This document shows positions 23,121 to 31,848 of a stretch of 62,576 bases of DNA, piece after piece (within the stretch, counting starts at the first letter, position 1; every line of letters starts with the position of its first letter). The translations under genes were made by a program, and so were the position numbers. This DNA comes from an uncultured Eubacteriales bacterium (lineage in GTDB: Bacteria; Bacillota; Clostridia; Peptostreptococcales; Anaerovoracaceae). The stretch spans positions 1-62,576 of the forward strand of contig CACYFF010000011.1 of assembly GCA_902773665.1 (NCBI GenBank). The letters are read 5' to 3'. Below the pieces are notes generated by a model, which was given only the letters and a program-made list of their open reading frames with translations, had not been told where the DNA came from and ran no database searches.

Positions 23121-23993
23121 TCAATAACCGAATTTCGCCGGGTCATACCCCAGCAGGCGGTCGTACACGTCGGTCCGACGGTCGGTGACCACGGAGTTGT
23201 ACAGATTAGCCTGGTGCTGGCGGACTTTTGCGAAATCGCAGTCTGCATACAGGATCTCGTCGCCGGTCTTGCCTGCGGGCCCTGCGATTGGAGCCCCGGC
23301 ATTGTCCACGATGACGCTGCGACCGGCAAACTCCTCGCCCCGCTCGATTCCCGTCCGCACCGCCACCGCCACGTAAACATTGCTGCAGTTTGCGGCAGCC
23401 ATGGCGTGGAATACCACGAAAGTATTCATGTCGAAGGGGGCATGGGGACGCGCCGGACCGTCGACCCCGGCAATGATGATATCTGCGCCCTGCATCGCCA
23501 ATATGCGATAGAGTTCCTGATACCAGCAGTCGTTGCAGACCAGCATACCGATACGGCCGATAGGTGTATGGAAGACGGGGAGACCCAGATCACCAGGTTC
23601 GAACCACAGATATTCATCGTCCCAGATCTGCAGCTTGCGGTACTTGCCGACGACGCCGTCCGGGCCGAACAACACGGCCGTGTTATACAGACGGTCGCCG
23701 CAGTTCTCGTTGAGACCTGCGTAAATATAGACTTTCCGCTCCATGGCAAGCTTCAGAAACGCCTGGCTGCTGGGGCCTTCCGGAACCGGCTCCGACAGGG
23801 AAAAAGCCTCTTCGCGGTTCGCAAACACGTAGCCGCTTACGCAAAGTTCAGGCAAGACGATCAGCTGCGCGCCGTTGTCTGCAGCTTCGGAAACGTACTG
23901 CAGGCACAGCTGCAGATTCCGTTCCGTTTCTCCAACGTGCGGCTCCATCTGGATGACCGCGACCTTTACGGGGATCTCTTTCTTGATCTTCAT
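23121..23993 (-). CDS. Carbon-nitrogen hydrolase (nitrilase superfamily)
   Basis: A 290-residue cytosolic amidase-like enzyme. The catalytic triad is visible: Glu in IVLPELCVSGY, Lys in GKYRKLQIWDDEY and Cys in MLVCNDCWYQE. A second Glu-type support lies in the LWFEPGD segment. The spacing and SGYVFANREEAF fit the aliphatic amidase/N-carbamoylase-like branches, with substrate undetermined. AGAGGTG lies close before ATG 23993; an upstream in-frame GTG at 24002 is less well placed. The gene is single, with a palindromic repeat after it and a scar of gene fragments before it. Confidence 0.9.
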   Translation of the reverse strand: MKIKKEIPVKVAVIQMEPHVGETERNLQLCLQYVSEAADNGAQLIVLPELCVSGYVFANREEAFSLSEPVPEGPSSQAFLKLAMERKVYIYAGLNENCGDRLYNTAVLFGPDGVVGKYRKLQIWDDEYLWFEPGDLGLPVFHTPIGRIGMLVCNDCWYQELYRILAMQGADIIIAGVDGPARPHAPFDMNTFVVFHAMAAANCSNVYVAVAVRTGIERGEEFAGRSVIVDNAGAPIAGPAGKTGDEILYADCDFAKVRQHQANLYNSVVTDRRTDVYDRLLGYDPAKFGY

Positions 23994-24084
23994 AGGCTTC
24001 ACCTCTTGTATCTGCGGGATGGATCGGTAGGGTGATTTTTTCTCATTATATCACGCGCAGCGCTGGCGAAATGCCTTGGACGCG

Positions 24085-24112
24085 AAAAACCCCCGGCGCA
24101 GGCCGGAGGCTT
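24085..24112 (-). terminator. Terminator after the permease fragment
   Basis: On the minus strand CCTCCGGC pairs with GCCGGGGG and is followed by TTTTTCG. It would once have ended the iron-transport operon whose last codons survive at 24129. Confidence 0.8.
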
Positions 24113-24128
24113 TTCGCATCTCTTTATT

Positions 24129-24377
24129 CTACAGTGTAACATCACCGTCTGGGTTAACAATATTGAACAACACCATCGACAGGATGGTAATGGCGGTCAG
24201 CAGCGTTGCCATGGCCGAAGCAACACCGTAGTGGCCGCGGACGATCTGAGTATAGATGGCGACTGTCAAGGTCTGGGTCTTCGCTATATACAGGAAGATC
24301 GCAGTGGACAGCTCCGTTACCAGCGTGACCCAGGACAGGATAGCACCGGCGACGATACCCGAAGACATCATCGGCAG
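24129..24377 (-). pseudogene. C-terminal fragment of an FbpB-type ABC permease
   Basis: Only the last ~82 codons remain. LPMMSSGIVAGAILSW is the conserved EAA-loop exit of iron(III)-type ABC permeases, followed by VTELSTAIFLY, TLTVAIYTQIVRGHYGVASAMATLL and the natural C-terminus and terminator. Sequence 5' of 24377 (on the minus strand) is unrelated: it is the complement of a pgi fragment. There is no ribosome site. A rearrangement or an assembly join created this. Confidence 0.85.
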
Positions 24378-24495
24378 GGTGATCTACTTCCTGGAGCTGA
24401 ACGCCGCGATCTCGGCCATGCTGTTGGATGTCAACCCCTTCGACCAGCCCGGGGTAGAAAACTACAAGCGAGAGATCCGGCAATTGGTGGCAGAG
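24373..24495 (+). pseudogene. pgi: C-terminal fragment of glucose-6-phosphate isomerase
   Basis: About 41 codons in one frame: VIYFLELNAAISAMLL then DVNPFDQPGVENYK and a short tail. ELN-AISxxLLxVNPFDQPGVExYK is the highly conserved C-terminal signature of Pgi. No upstream Pgi sequence is present: at 24373 it abuts the permease fragment on the opposite strand, and at its other end it runs into the NUDIX gene, also on the opposite strand. It has no start and cannot be functional. Confidence 0.82.
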
Positions 24496-24899
24496 TCTCG
24501 CTCCACCAGCTTTTCCACGATAGGATAGTCCGCGGCCGCCCAGTCCAGTTTGGGCATGTCCTTGGGGGCCAGCCAGCAATGGTCGACATGTTCCTTGCGG
24601 ACGAATCGCGGATCGGTGACCCGGCACAAAAACGTGTCCATGGTGATCTCAAATTCGGGGTAAATATGGTGCACCGTGGCGAAATAGTCATCTTCGGAGA
24701 TCTCTATGTTAAAGTCCATTTCCTCGCGCAGCTCGCGCATCAGAGCCTGGGGCTTCGTCTCCCCTGCTTCGACCTTGCCGCCGGGGAACTCCCACTTGAA
24801 ATCCGTCGAAGGGAACTTGCCCTTGGGGCGCTGCATGCAGAGAATCTTACCATCGTATTCAATGATCGCCCCCACCACTTTGTAATGTTTTTTATTCAT
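24462..24899 (-). CDS. NUDIX hydrolase (MutT/CTP-pyrophosphohydrolase type), 3' end altered
   Basis: A 145-residue protein. The Nudix box is complete: GGKVEAGETKPQALMRELREEM (shown in parts: GGKVEAGE, RELREEM). VVGAIIEYDGKILCMQRPKG and WEFPGG are typical of MutT-like sanitising enzymes that hydrolyse oxidised or modified nucleotides. ATG 24899 overlaps the stop of the MBL gene by 8 bp, indicating coupling. The last ~12 residues (ERDSATNCRISRL) are read from the complement of the pgi fragment, so the native end was probably lost; the catalytic domain is intact. Confidence 0.85.
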   Translation of the reverse strand: MNKKHYKVVGAIIEYDGKILCMQRPKGKFPSTDFKWEFPGGKVEAGETKPQALMRELREEMDFNIEISEDDYFATVHHIYPEFEITMDTFLCRVTDPRFVRKEHVDHCWLAPKDMPKLDWAAADYPIVEKLVERDSATNCRISRL

Positions 24900-25770
24900 A
24901 GGCCGCTCCGTACAGCTGCGCTGCCTGGCGCGTAAGCACGATGCCGAAATCGCCGAAACGGTAGAAGATGTTGTCCCCTTCCGTCTTCGGGTCATGCTCG
25001 CCGACGACCTCCCCGGACAGCACCTTGCCGAAGGCGTCCGCGATCTCCGTTAAAGCGCTGCCTTCCCAGATGGGGTTGTTGTGGGAGCACAGCAGCGTGC
25101 AGTCTGAGAAGCGCTCCGCCAGCTTAAGCACCGTGGACATGTAGATGGGCACCATCTCCGGGCCCTCGATGTAGGCGTACATGGGAGCCGGATAGATCGT
25201 GTCGCCGGTAAACAGCAGCTTGTTCTCCACATCCGCAAGCATGATGCAGTCCTTCGTGTGGCCCGGGGTGGAGATGACGTGCAGCTTGCGGCCGCCCAGA
25301 TCGAACACGTGGCCGTCCTCGATGGGCACGACCTTGCAGGGCTTCGTGTGCCAGGTCTTAAGGTCGAACCAGGGCTCGCCGTCGTACCACAGGGCTTCGG
25401 GCACCCGGTTTTCGGCGTCCGCCTGGAAGACGTCGCCGCTCTCCAGCCGCTTTACGTATTCGGGCAGGTTGATCAGATGGGTCTCGGGGAAGCGCCAGTT
25501 GTCGCCCACGTGGTCGAAGTGGGAGTGGCTGTTGACCAGGATGATGGGCTTGTCCGTCAGAAATTCCACGACGGCTTTGATGTTGCCCAGGCCCATGCCG
25601 GAGTCCAGCAGCAGGGCCTTTTCTTCGCCCTCGATCAGATAGCTGATGACTTCCTGGAAGTGATGCGGTTCGTAGATAGCCGTTACGCCTTCCGCCACTT
25701 TATATGGTTCGAACCAGCTGCTTTCGCAGGGGATCTTCTTCAAATCGCTGAATTTTGTAAGTTTGCTCAT
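24892..25770 (-). CDS. Metallo-beta-lactamase-fold hydrolase
   Basis: A 292-residue cytosolic metalloenzyme. The motif HSHFDHVGD (HxHxDH) supplies the first metal ligands; STPGHTKDC and LFTGDTIYP supply the next His and the bridging Asp, and CSHNNPIW the last His. This is the glyoxalase II/lactonase-like branch. Substrate is not evident. It follows a terminator, so it has its own start, and it is coupled to the NUDIX gene by an 8-bp overlap. Confidence 0.9.
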   Translation of the reverse strand: MSKLTKFSDLKKIPCESSWFEPYKVAEGVTAIYEPHHFQEVISYLIEGEEKALLLDSGMGLGNIKAVVEFLTDKPIILVNSHSHFDHVGDNWRFPETHLINLPEYVKRLESGDVFQADAENRVPEALWYDGEPWFDLKTWHTKPCKVVPIEDGHVFDLGGRKLHVISTPGHTKDCIMLADVENKLLFTGDTIYPAPMYAYIEGPEMVPIYMSTVLKLAERFSDCTLLCSHNNPIWEGSALTEIADAFGKVLSGEVVGEHDPKTEGDNIFYRFGDFGIVLTRQAAQLYGAAYE

Positions 25771-25792
25771 GTTTCTTTCCTTTGCTGTTATA

Positions 25793-25822
25793 AAAACGCC
25801 GCCTGTATTGTATCACAGGCGG
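25793..25822 (-). terminator. Terminator of the ABC-PfkB-BtpA operon
   Basis: CCGCCTGT/ACAGGCGG hairpin followed on the minus strand by CGTTTTT. It separates the transporter/kinase operon from the MBL-NUDIX pair. Confidence 0.85.
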
Positions 25823-25836
25823 CCGGGTTTGTCTTG

Positions 25837-26565
25837 CTACCGTAGCGTCTTGACTATCTCCATCAGCGTGCGGACCTTGGCCGGGCTTACGTCGCCGGTG
25901 TCCTTGCCGGTGTCCTTAAAGTAGCTGCCCACGACGGCGGCATCCGCGATCTGCAGCTGCTCGACGCAGTTCTCCGCGGTGAGCCCGGAGCAGATGACCA
26001 GCGGAAAATCGCCCAGCAGGCTGCGGAACTCCTTCAGTTTGTCCAAGGGCGTCTGCGCGCCGGTGGCATCGCCCGTAACACAGACGGCGCCGCAGCGGCT
26101 CTTCGCCTCCTGCAAATCTTCCGCCAGGGTGTGCGCCGACATCACCGGCTGGTATTTAAACCGCACGCCGCCCAAGACCAGAGCATCCGTGCGGGCCTCC
26201 TCCTTGGCGAGGAAGGCTTTCATGGAGACCTCGTCCCGGGGCTTTACGTGGCCAATGACCGAATCCAGCTGCAGAAAATCGCAGCCGTACTGGCGGGCCA
26301 GCTCAAAGTTCAGGGAATCGAAATTCAGGCAATTTACGCCGACGGGCACGTTTGGCCTATGGGTGAGCAGATATTCCAGCAGCCAGGCCAGCTGGTCGTA
26401 GGTGCCGAAATAGTCCTCTGCCAGCAGCGCATCCACACCGCCTTCCAGATAAGCCGCGACTTCGCGTTTCGCGCGCTCCTTCACATCTTCGTCCGAAGCG
26501 CCCTTCAGATGGAGCACGCCAATGATGGGTTTTGGGGTTTTAAAGACATCCTGAAATGTTTTCAT
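25837..26565 (-). CDS. BtpA/SgcQ-family TIM-barrel protein
   Basis: A 242-residue protein of the BtpA family. PIIGVLHLKGASDEDVKERA at the N-terminus, EGGVDALLAEDYFGTYDQ, VGVNCLNFDSLN, and the C-terminal VICSGLTAENC...ADAAVVGSYFKDTG phosphate-binding-like loop are characteristic. The family includes SgcQ, linked to sugar or nucleoside catabolism; the enzymatic activity is not settled. ATG 26565 has AAGGA upstream and lies inside the end of the PfkB gene (26-bp overlap), so the two are coupled. With PfkB and the ABC importer it suggests uptake and phosphorylation of a small glycosylated compound. Confidence 0.85.
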   Translation of the reverse strand: MKTFQDVFKTPKPIIGVLHLKGASDEDVKERAKREVAAYLEGGVDALLAEDYFGTYDQLAWLLEYLLTHRPNVPVGVNCLNFDSLNFELARQYGCDFLQLDSVIGHVKPRDEVSMKAFLAKEEARTDALVLGGVRFKYQPVMSAHTLAEDLQEAKSRCGAVCVTGDATGAQTPLDKLKEFRSLLGDFPLVICSGLTAENCVEQLQIADAAVVGSYFKDTGKDTGDVSPAKVRTLMEIVKTLR

Positions 26566-27439
26566 GTTTTGATCCTTCTTGAGGGGTTGGCCACGGGGGT
26601 GGCTGGCGCGCGCAGTAGGAGGCGGCCAGGTTGGCCATGTACAGGGTCTGCTGCGGAGGCAGGCCTTCGGCGATGCCGACAAGGCTGGCTGCTGTGGAGC
26701 AGTTGCCGCAGCCCGTGGGGTCAACGCTGTGTTCGACGCCGATGGCGGGTGCGAACGTGACCCCTGCAGGGGTCACCAGGGCGGAGCCCTCTTCACCTAG
26801 CCGGAAGAAACAGGGCTTGCCGTAGCTTTGCAGGCGCCGGCAGATCTCGTCCCGGTCCGCCGTGCCGAAGAAGCCGCAGGCCTCGTCGTAATTCAGAGAG
26901 AAAGCGTCCACCTGGGCGATGCGGGCCTCGATCGCCTCCTTGCAGGCGGGGTCTCTCAGGTCGTCGCCGTTGATCTCCCACAGCAGGGTCGCCTGGGGCA
27001 CCAGCGCCTTGATCTCTTCAAATTCGTCCGCGATCTTCGCAGACAGGCTGGCCTCGATATAGATGCCTTTCGTCTCCGGACCGCAGGCTTCCGCGATCAT
27101 CTGCGGGGTAATGCGGCCGGTATCCTTAGCCATCTTCTCGTATTCCTCTCCCTGGCTGCATTCCTCGGTCCAGATGCCGTCCGGCCGGTACTTCAGGGAA
27201 TATTTCAGGGTCTGGGGCAAGCATTTCTTTACGCGGCAGTCGATGCCGTTGTCCGAGAACCACTTGCCGTAGTATTCGTCGAAATCCGGCCCCGCCGTGC
27301 CCACATAGGCCACGCTTTTGCGCCAGAAAACCAGGCCGGAGGCCGCATACCAGGAGCCTCCGGGGGTGTTCAGGATCTGCGTGCCGTCCGCAAACGTTAC
27401 ATCCGTCAGCATATTGTAGCCCGCTGCTACGTATTCCAT
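26540..27439 (-). CDS. PfkB-family kinase with altered catalytic motif
   Basis: A 299-residue ribokinase-like protein. The N-terminal substrate lid region (AAGYNMLTDV, NTPGGSWYAASG) and SLNYDEACGFFG are in place. The C-terminal signature, normally DTTGAGD with Asp as catalytic base, here reads DPTGCGNCSTAASL: the base position is Asn. Either it belongs to a variant subfamily or it has lost kinase activity. It lies downstream of the ABC importer (8 bp from the ATPase gene) and overlaps the BtpA-like gene. Confidence 0.85.
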   Translation of the reverse strand: MEYVAAGYNMLTDVTFADGTQILNTPGGSWYAASGLVFWRKSVAYVGTAGPDFDEYYGKWFSDNGIDCRVKKCLPQTLKYSLKYRPDGIWTEECSQGEEYEKMAKDTGRITPQMIAEACGPETKGIYIEASLSAKIADEFEEIKALVPQATLLWEINGDDLRDPACKEAIEARIAQVDAFSLNYDEACGFFGTADRDEICRRLQSYGKPCFFRLGEEGSALVTPAGVTFAPAIGVEHSVDPTGCGNCSTAASLVGIAEGLPPQQTLYMANLAASYCARQPPPWPTPQEGSKHENISGCL

Positions 27440-27447
27440 GGCGCCTC

Positions 27448-28173
27448 CTACATGTGGATGACCTGGGACAGGAACAGCTTGAGGCGGTCGCTCTGGGGGG
27501 CGTCGAAGATCTGGTCGGGGGTGCCCTCCTCCACGATCTTGCCTCCGTCCACGAAGATCACACGGTCTGCCACCTTTCTCGCAAAGCCCATCTCGTGGGT
27601 GACCACTGCCAGGGTCATGCCTTCGTCCGCCAGTTCCTTCATGACGTTGAGGACCTCGCCGATCATCTCGGGGTCAAGCGCCGAGGTCGGCTCGTCGAAC
27701 AGGATGACCTCCGGGCTCTGGCACAGCGCCCGGGCGATGGCGACACGCTGCTTCTGCCCGCCGGACAGGGACGCGGGATAGTCGTTCGCCTTCTCCGCCA
27801 GACCGACGCGGGTGAGCAGCTTGATGGCGGTCTCCTCCGCCTGCTTCTGGGGCACTCCGCCGGCTTTGACCGGGCCCAGCGTCAGGTTCTCCAGCACGGT
27901 CTTGTGGGGGAACAGGTTGAACAGCTGGAACACGAAGCCGATGTGGGCCAGATCCTTGGTGGTGTCCTTGGAGAAGTCCACCAGCTTATCGTTGACGTAC
28001 AGCTCGCCGCTGTCGGGGACCTCCAGGCCGTGCAGGCAGCGGATGAGGGTGGATTTGCCGGAGCCGGAGGGACCGATGATGCAGACGACTTCCCCTTTAT
28101 GGATGTGCAGCGACACGTCGTCCACGGCCTTTACGTTTCCGAAATGTTTGCTCAGATGAACGGCTTTAATCAC
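27448..28173 (-). CDS. Amino-acid ABC transporter ATPase (GlnQ-like)
   Basis: A 241-residue ATPase of the polar amino-acid uptake class. Walker [11 protein letters not shown]-loop [11 protein letters not shown], signature LSGGQKQR, Walker [15 protein letters not shown] and the switch His in VTHEMGFA are all present. The start is GTG at 28173, overlapping the permease stop by 8 bp. With the permease and binding lipoprotein it forms a complete importer. Confidence 0.95.
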   Translation of the reverse strand: MIKAVHLSKHFGNVKAVDDVSLHIHKGEVVCIIGPSGSGKSTLIRCLHGLEVPDSGELYVNDKLVDFSKDTTKDLAHIGFVFQLFNLFPHKTVLENLTLGPVKAGGVPQKQAEETAIKLLTRVGLAEKANDYPASLSGGQKQRVAIARALCQSPEVILFDEPTSALDPEMIGEVLNVMKELADEGMTLAVVTHEMGFARKVADRVIFVDGGKIVEEGTPDQIFDAPQSDRLKLFLSQVIHM

Positions 28174-28846
28174 TTTCGGCCAGCCTCCTTTCCAGTCTGC
28201 GCGCGAAGTAGGAGATGGTGAGGGTCATCACCAGATAGGCCACCGTCGCGAACAGCAGCGGCAGCAGATAGTTATAGAACTTGGCGCCAAGCACGTCCGC
28301 CCGCTGCAGCAGTTCCGCCGCGCCGATGGTGGACAGCAGGGACGAATCCTTGATGAGCACGATGAATTCGTTGATGTAGGGCGGCAGGATGCGCTTGAAC
28401 GCCTGGGGCAGGATGATCTCCCGCAGGGTCTGCTTGTGGGTCAGGCCGATGGTCTTCGCCGCCTCCCACTGGCCCTTGTCCACGGACTGGATGGCGGAGC
28501 GGAACAGCTCCGTCGAGTAGGCGCCGGAGTTGATCGCGATGGCGATGGTGCCCACCAGGATGGGATTAGGCGTGAAGACGTAGTGGAATAGCGTCCTGGT
28601 AATGACAGGGCCGCCCAGGTAGAGGAGCAGGATCTGCAGCATCATGGGGGTGCCGCGGATGACCTCCACATAGACGTTGGCGATGGCTCTGGCTATCTTG
28701 TTCTTGCCCATCCTCGCCATGGCTGCCAGAAGGCCCAGCACCGAGCCTCCCGCCAAGGCGCAGATGGCCACCAGCAGGGAGTAACCGGCGCCCTTCACCA
28801 TGAACTGCATGTTTTCGGGCGTAAAGATTCGTTCGAATGCACTCAT
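28166..28846 (-). CDS. Amino-acid ABC transporter permease
   Basis: A 226-residue inner-membrane protein with about five TM helices. [18 protein letters not shown] and the EAA loop [33 protein letters not shown] (a few residues shown: [14 protein letters not shown]) are typical of the HisM/GlnP family. It is cotranscribed with the binding protein and ATPase. Confidence 0.94.
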   Translation of the reverse strand: MSAFERIFTPENMQFMVKGAGYSLLVAICALAGGSVLGLLAAMARMGKNKIARAIANVYVEVIRGTPMMLQILLLYLGGPVITRTLFHYVFTPNPILVGTIAIAINSGAYSTELFRSAIQSVDKGQWEAAKTIGLTHKQTLREIILPQAFKRILPPYINEFIVLIKDSSLLSTIGAAELLQRADVLGAKFYNYLLPLLFATVAYLVMTLTISYFARRLERRLAESD

Positions 28847-28869
28847 AAAACCGTTCCTTTAAGACGACA

Positions 28870-28900
28870 ATCATGGCAGGAAGGGACTCCCTGCCATGAT
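28870..28900 (-). terminator. Intergenic stem-loop between binding protein and permease genes
   Basis: ATCATGGCAGG and its complement form a perfect 11-bp stem with a 9-nt loop. There is no T-run, so it is more likely a 3' stability or attenuation hairpin that raises binding-protein mRNA over permease mRNA. Confidence 0.6.
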
Positions 28901-28938
28901 GCATGCGATTTCAGTTTCTTCCGGAGGTCTTCGCCGTT

Positions 28939-29715
28939 TTAGTTGAACCACTTGACGACCAGTTCGCTGTAGGCGTCGCTGGCGGTAAACTCGTTGATGA
29001 TCTCGTTGACCTTGGCCTGCAGATTGACGTTCTTCTGGTTGGTGATGGCCTTGATCTCCTCAACGGTGAGGTCGTCGGCGATCATCTGGAAGAGGTCGGG
29101 CTCTGCGGAGATGTAAGAGTTGGCTACGCACTGCTCGGTAACGATGGCCTGCATCGCACCGGCTTTCACGGCCTCGCTCATGACGGCGATCTCGCCGGGC
29201 TGGGTGGTAAAGCCGTACTGGCCTGCCAGTTCGTTCGCCACATCCATACCGGTGGTGCCGTTGCCTGCACCGACGATGCCGCCGGCCAGATCTTCCAGCT
29301 TCGTGATGCCGTACTTGGTGGAAGCGAAGCAGGACTGGGAGGAGGTCATGTAGGTATCGGTGAACAGAACGGACTGCGCACGTTCTTCGGTGTAGGAGAA
29401 GCAAGAGATGCCCATATCTACAGTGCCTGCGGTGACCGCACTGATGATCGTGTCGAATTCCATCGGAACGATCTCGAGCTCGACGCCCAGTTTTTCGGCG
29501 ATCATGGCGGCGATATCGGCGTCCAGACCGACTACATTTCCGGCGGCATCGTAGGATTCGTAGGGGGGATAGTCTGCAGCCATGCCGACTCTCAGCTTAC
29601 CGGCGGTGCCGAGTTCGTCTTCCCAGGTTGCGATATCGCTGGAGGAGCTGCCGCAGGCGGCGAGGCCTACGATCATGCACAGTGCCAGAAGCAGTGCGGT
29701 CAGTTTCTTTGCCAT
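28939..29715 (-). CDS. Amino-acid-binding lipoprotein of the ABC importer
   Basis: A 258-residue lipoprotein with signal MAKKLTALLLALCMIVGLAAC (lipobox LAAC) and a type 3 solute-binding domain: KLRVGMAADYPPYESYDAAG, GLDADIAAMIAEKLGVELE, VDMGISCFSYTEERAQSVLFTD. These match polar amino-acid binding proteins. It is the first gene of the operon, directly after a near-consensus promoter. Confidence 0.94.
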   Translation of the reverse strand: MAKKLTALLLALCMIVGLAACGSSSSDIATWEDELGTAGKLRVGMAADYPPYESYDAAGNVVGLDADIAAMIAEKLGVELEIVPMEFDTIISAVTAGTVDMGISCFSYTEERAQSVLFTDTYMTSSQSCFASTKYGITKLEDLAGGIVGAGNGTTGMDVANELAGQYGFTTQPGEIAVMSEAVKAGAMQAIVTEQCVANSYISAEPDLFQMIADDLTVEEIKAITNQKNVNLQAKVNEIINEFTASDAYSELVVKWFN

Positions 29716-29779
29716 TTTGTTTTCCTTCTTTCTTATTTTTTCGATTGCAATTTTATACGTGAGGAGTGATTACGCTAGG

Positions 29780-29808
29780 ATTTTATTCTTTGTTATGCGG
29801 GTTGTCAA
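29780..29808 (-). promoter_or_regulatory. Promoter of the amino-acid ABC operon
   Basis: TTGACA (29803-29808), a 17-bp spacer and TAAAAT (29780-29785) on the minus strand. The ~60 bp upstream are very AT-rich (an UP-like tract) and include TGCAT/ATTCA half sites that only loosely resemble an ARG box. Confidence 0.85.
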
Positions 29809-29876
29809 GGGGTAATATTCATTATTTAATCACTTTTTGAATATTTTTATGCATTTTATTGTATAAACCATCCGTG

Positions 29877-29902
29877 CAATAAAAGAGGAGGCCGAGGCCT
29901 CC
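29877..29902 (-). terminator. Terminator downstream of the amidohydrolase and element copy 1
   Basis: GGAGGCC/GGCCTCC with a 2-nt loop, followed on the minus strand by TCTTTTATTG. Confidence 0.7.
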
Positions 29903-29918
29903 CTGTTCTATGTGACCC

Positions 29919-30142
29919 GTACAGAGCCGCTCCTCTTCGCCGCAGCTCAGGGATCTGGTGTTTCGACGGTTTCTTTCGCGTGCCGTTTCGGGACCGCGAG
30001 ACGACCTCGGCCGGTTTCGTCTTTGCGAAACGCGGCCTCAAGCAACATCTCGCCGGGTCAAGCCCGCCCGAAACGGATTCCGCTCAGAAACCGGAAACAC
30101 AGACGATTCCTTCACATCCGGCTCATAGGAGCGGCTCTGTAC
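29919..30142 (+). ncRNA. Highly structured repeated element, copy 1 (candidate structured RNA)
   Basis: A 224-bp element. The outer arms GTACAGAGCCGCTCCT and AGGAGCGGCTCTGTAC pair perfectly. The 180-bp core (29941-30120) folds as nested helices: GGGATC/GATTCC, GTGTTTC/GAAACAC, GGTTTCT/AGAAACC, CCGTTTCGG/CCGAAACGG, GACC..CGAGA/TCTCG..GGTC, GGCC/GGCC and GTTTCG/CGAAAC. An inverted copy at 31849-32090 has the same 180-bp core with seven substitutions and no indels; most keep pairing. One G-U wobble (GGGATC/GATTCC) is valid only if this strand is the RNA. It lies in the 466-bp gap 29716-30181, with no protein gene of its own. It could be a structured RNA or a palindromic mobile element. Confidence 0.7.
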
Positions 30143-30181
30143 TATTATTCCATCAAGAAAAGGACGTTTTATGTCATGCCG

Positions 30182-31777
30182 CTACTTCTGAAATACCGTC
30201 CGCCCCCGGCTGATGGTCCGGGTGACGCTTACGTCCTTGATCGTATTGGGATCGATCGAAAAGATGTCGTCGGACAGCACGACCAGATCGGCCAGATAGC
30301 CTTCCTTGATCTGTCCCAGTTCGTCTTCCATAAAGCAGGATTTCGCGGCATTTACGGTAAATAATTTAACAGCATCGTACACGGAAAGCTTTTGCTCCGG
30401 GAGCCAGCCGCCGGCAGGTGTGCCATTCAATTTCTGGCGGGTCACCGCGAAATAGATGTTTTCCAGTACATCGAAGCGCTCCACCGGCGCGTCGGAGCCG
30501 CCGATCGTGAGGATGCCGAGATCCTGCATGGTCTTCCAGGCGTACGTATCCTTCGCACGGTCGTGGCCGATCCGGTCTTCGCAGATATCCATATCCGTGC
30601 CGACGAAAACAGGCTGGATATAGGCGATCACATTGTCTTCCGCCATGCGCTGCAGAATGTGCGGCGTCGTGATCTGCGCATGCACGATGCCGTGGCGAAT
30701 GTCCGCCTTCGGGCACTTTTCCTGCGCATACTCCACCGCATTCAGCACGACCTCCATGGCTCGGTCACCGATGCAGTGCACCGCGACGGAAATGTCGTTC
30801 TCCTGCGCCTTCAGGAAAAAGGCATTCATCTGATCCTGGGTAAACAGAAGCAGACCGCGGTTTTCCGGTTCGCCGGGGTAAGGGTCGGTAATGGCAGCTG
30901 TTTTCGCTCCCAGTGACCCATCCAGCAGCAATTTGAGCGGGCCGACCCGGTACATGCCGTCCCCCTGCTTCGTGCGGTACCCTTCCGCCACGAAATCCGA
31001 GAACGACTCCTGATCCAGGAACAGACACTGTTCCCAGATCCGGACCGGCATGCGATCCTGCGCGTCCAGATTCCGATACGCCTGCATGACTTTACGCCAT
31101 CCCGCACCGGGAACAGAAAGAAGGTCGTCGCTCTGACAGGTCGTAATCCCTTCTTCGGACAGCTTATGCAGGCCGAATTCCAGCATGTTTTCCACATCCG
31201 CTACGGAGGGTTCGTCGATCACCTTGTAGAAAAGTTTTACGGCCGCTTCGTTCACCACGCCCGAATCGAGGTGGATGCGGTCTGCAAGCATCTCGGCTGC
31301 TTCCGGCAGCGCGGCGATCTTTTGGATCGCAACGGTGTTGCAGACAGCTGCATGTCCGCATGCCCGGACAGCCATCATAGGAATATCGGAAGCGATATCG
31401 TCCAGTTCTTGCCGGGTCGGATAGCGCTTTTCTCCTTCGAAGTTCTGGTCGTTCCACCCTCTACCGTAGATCCAGGTACGATCAGGATGATCTTTCCGGT
31501 AATCACGTAGGGTCTGCAAACACTCATCTACCGTCTTGCAATGAAACAGAGTAGCATTGCTGTTGGCAAATGCATAGATCGCCGTGTGCATGTGCCCTTC
31601 GTTAAAGCCGGGAAGCATAAGAGCGCCCTGCAGATCGATGCGCTCGTCGGCCTTCATCGCTAAAGCCTCTTCGTTGCTGCCGGTAAAAACGATGCGGTCC
31701 CCGTCGATGCCCACAGCCTGGACAATGCGTTCGCCATCCATCGTAACGACTTTTCCGTTATAAAACAGTTTATCCAT
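30182..31777 (-). CDS. Amidohydrolase, YtcJ-like (Amidohydro_3)
   Basis: A 531-residue metal-dependent hydrolase. The N-terminal beta domain (KLFYNGKVVTMDGERI) is followed by LMLPGFNEGHMH, giving metal ligands H62 and H64. Later elements are AVHCIGDRAMEVVLNAVE (third His), RHGIVHAQIT (fourth), and IGGSDAPVER (Asp). The C-terminal LGQIKEGYLADLVVLSDD closes the beta domain. Related proteins hydrolyse amides or exo-enol esters of unknown nature. AAGGAGG precedes the ATG. It is flanked on both sides by inverted copies of the structured element. Confidence 0.92.
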   Translation of the reverse strand: MDKLFYNGKVVTMDGERIVQAVGIDGDRIVFTGSNEEALAMKADERIDLQGALMLPGFNEGHMHTAIYAFANSNATLFHCKTVDECLQTLRDYRKDHPDRTWIYGRGWNDQNFEGEKRYPTRQELDDIASDIPMMAVRACGHAAVCNTVAIQKIAALPEAAEMLADRIHLDSGVVNEAAVKLFYKVIDEPSVADVENMLEFGLHKLSEEGITTCQSDDLLSVPGAGWRKVMQAYRNLDAQDRMPVRIWEQCLFLDQESFSDFVAEGYRTKQGDGMYRVGPLKLLLDGSLGAKTAAITDPYPGEPENRGLLLFTQDQMNAFFLKAQENDISVAVHCIGDRAMEVVLNAVEYAQEKCPKADIRHGIVHAQITTPHILQRMAEDNVIAYIQPVFVGTDMDICEDRIGHDRAKDTYAWKTMQDLGILTIGGSDAPVERFDVLENIYFAVTRQKLNGTPAGGWLPEQKLSVYDAVKLFTVNAAKSCFMEDELGQIKEGYLADLVVLSDDIFSIDPNTIKDVSVTRTISRGRTVFQK

Positions 31778-31848
31778 ACGTGCTGCCTCCTTTTCTACGA
31801 ACCTGCTTTGGTTTAGTATATCACTTTATGACAATATGGCGCCATTTT

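Noticed and set aside
24462..24899. Functional link of this NUDIX gene with the DUF3427 helicase
   Set aside because: DUF3427 and NUDIX proteins can co-occur in other genomes, but here they are 5 kb apart in different operons, and the NUDIX gene is coupled to an MBL hydrolase.
29809..29870. Possible ARG box upstream of the amino-acid ABC promoter
   Set aside because: TGCAT and ATTCA half sites are separated by six bases instead of the four of the ARG box consensus; the tract is simply AT-rich.
29856..30041. 61-codon frame over element copy 1
   Set aside because: The translation arises from the repeated element; no ribosome site.
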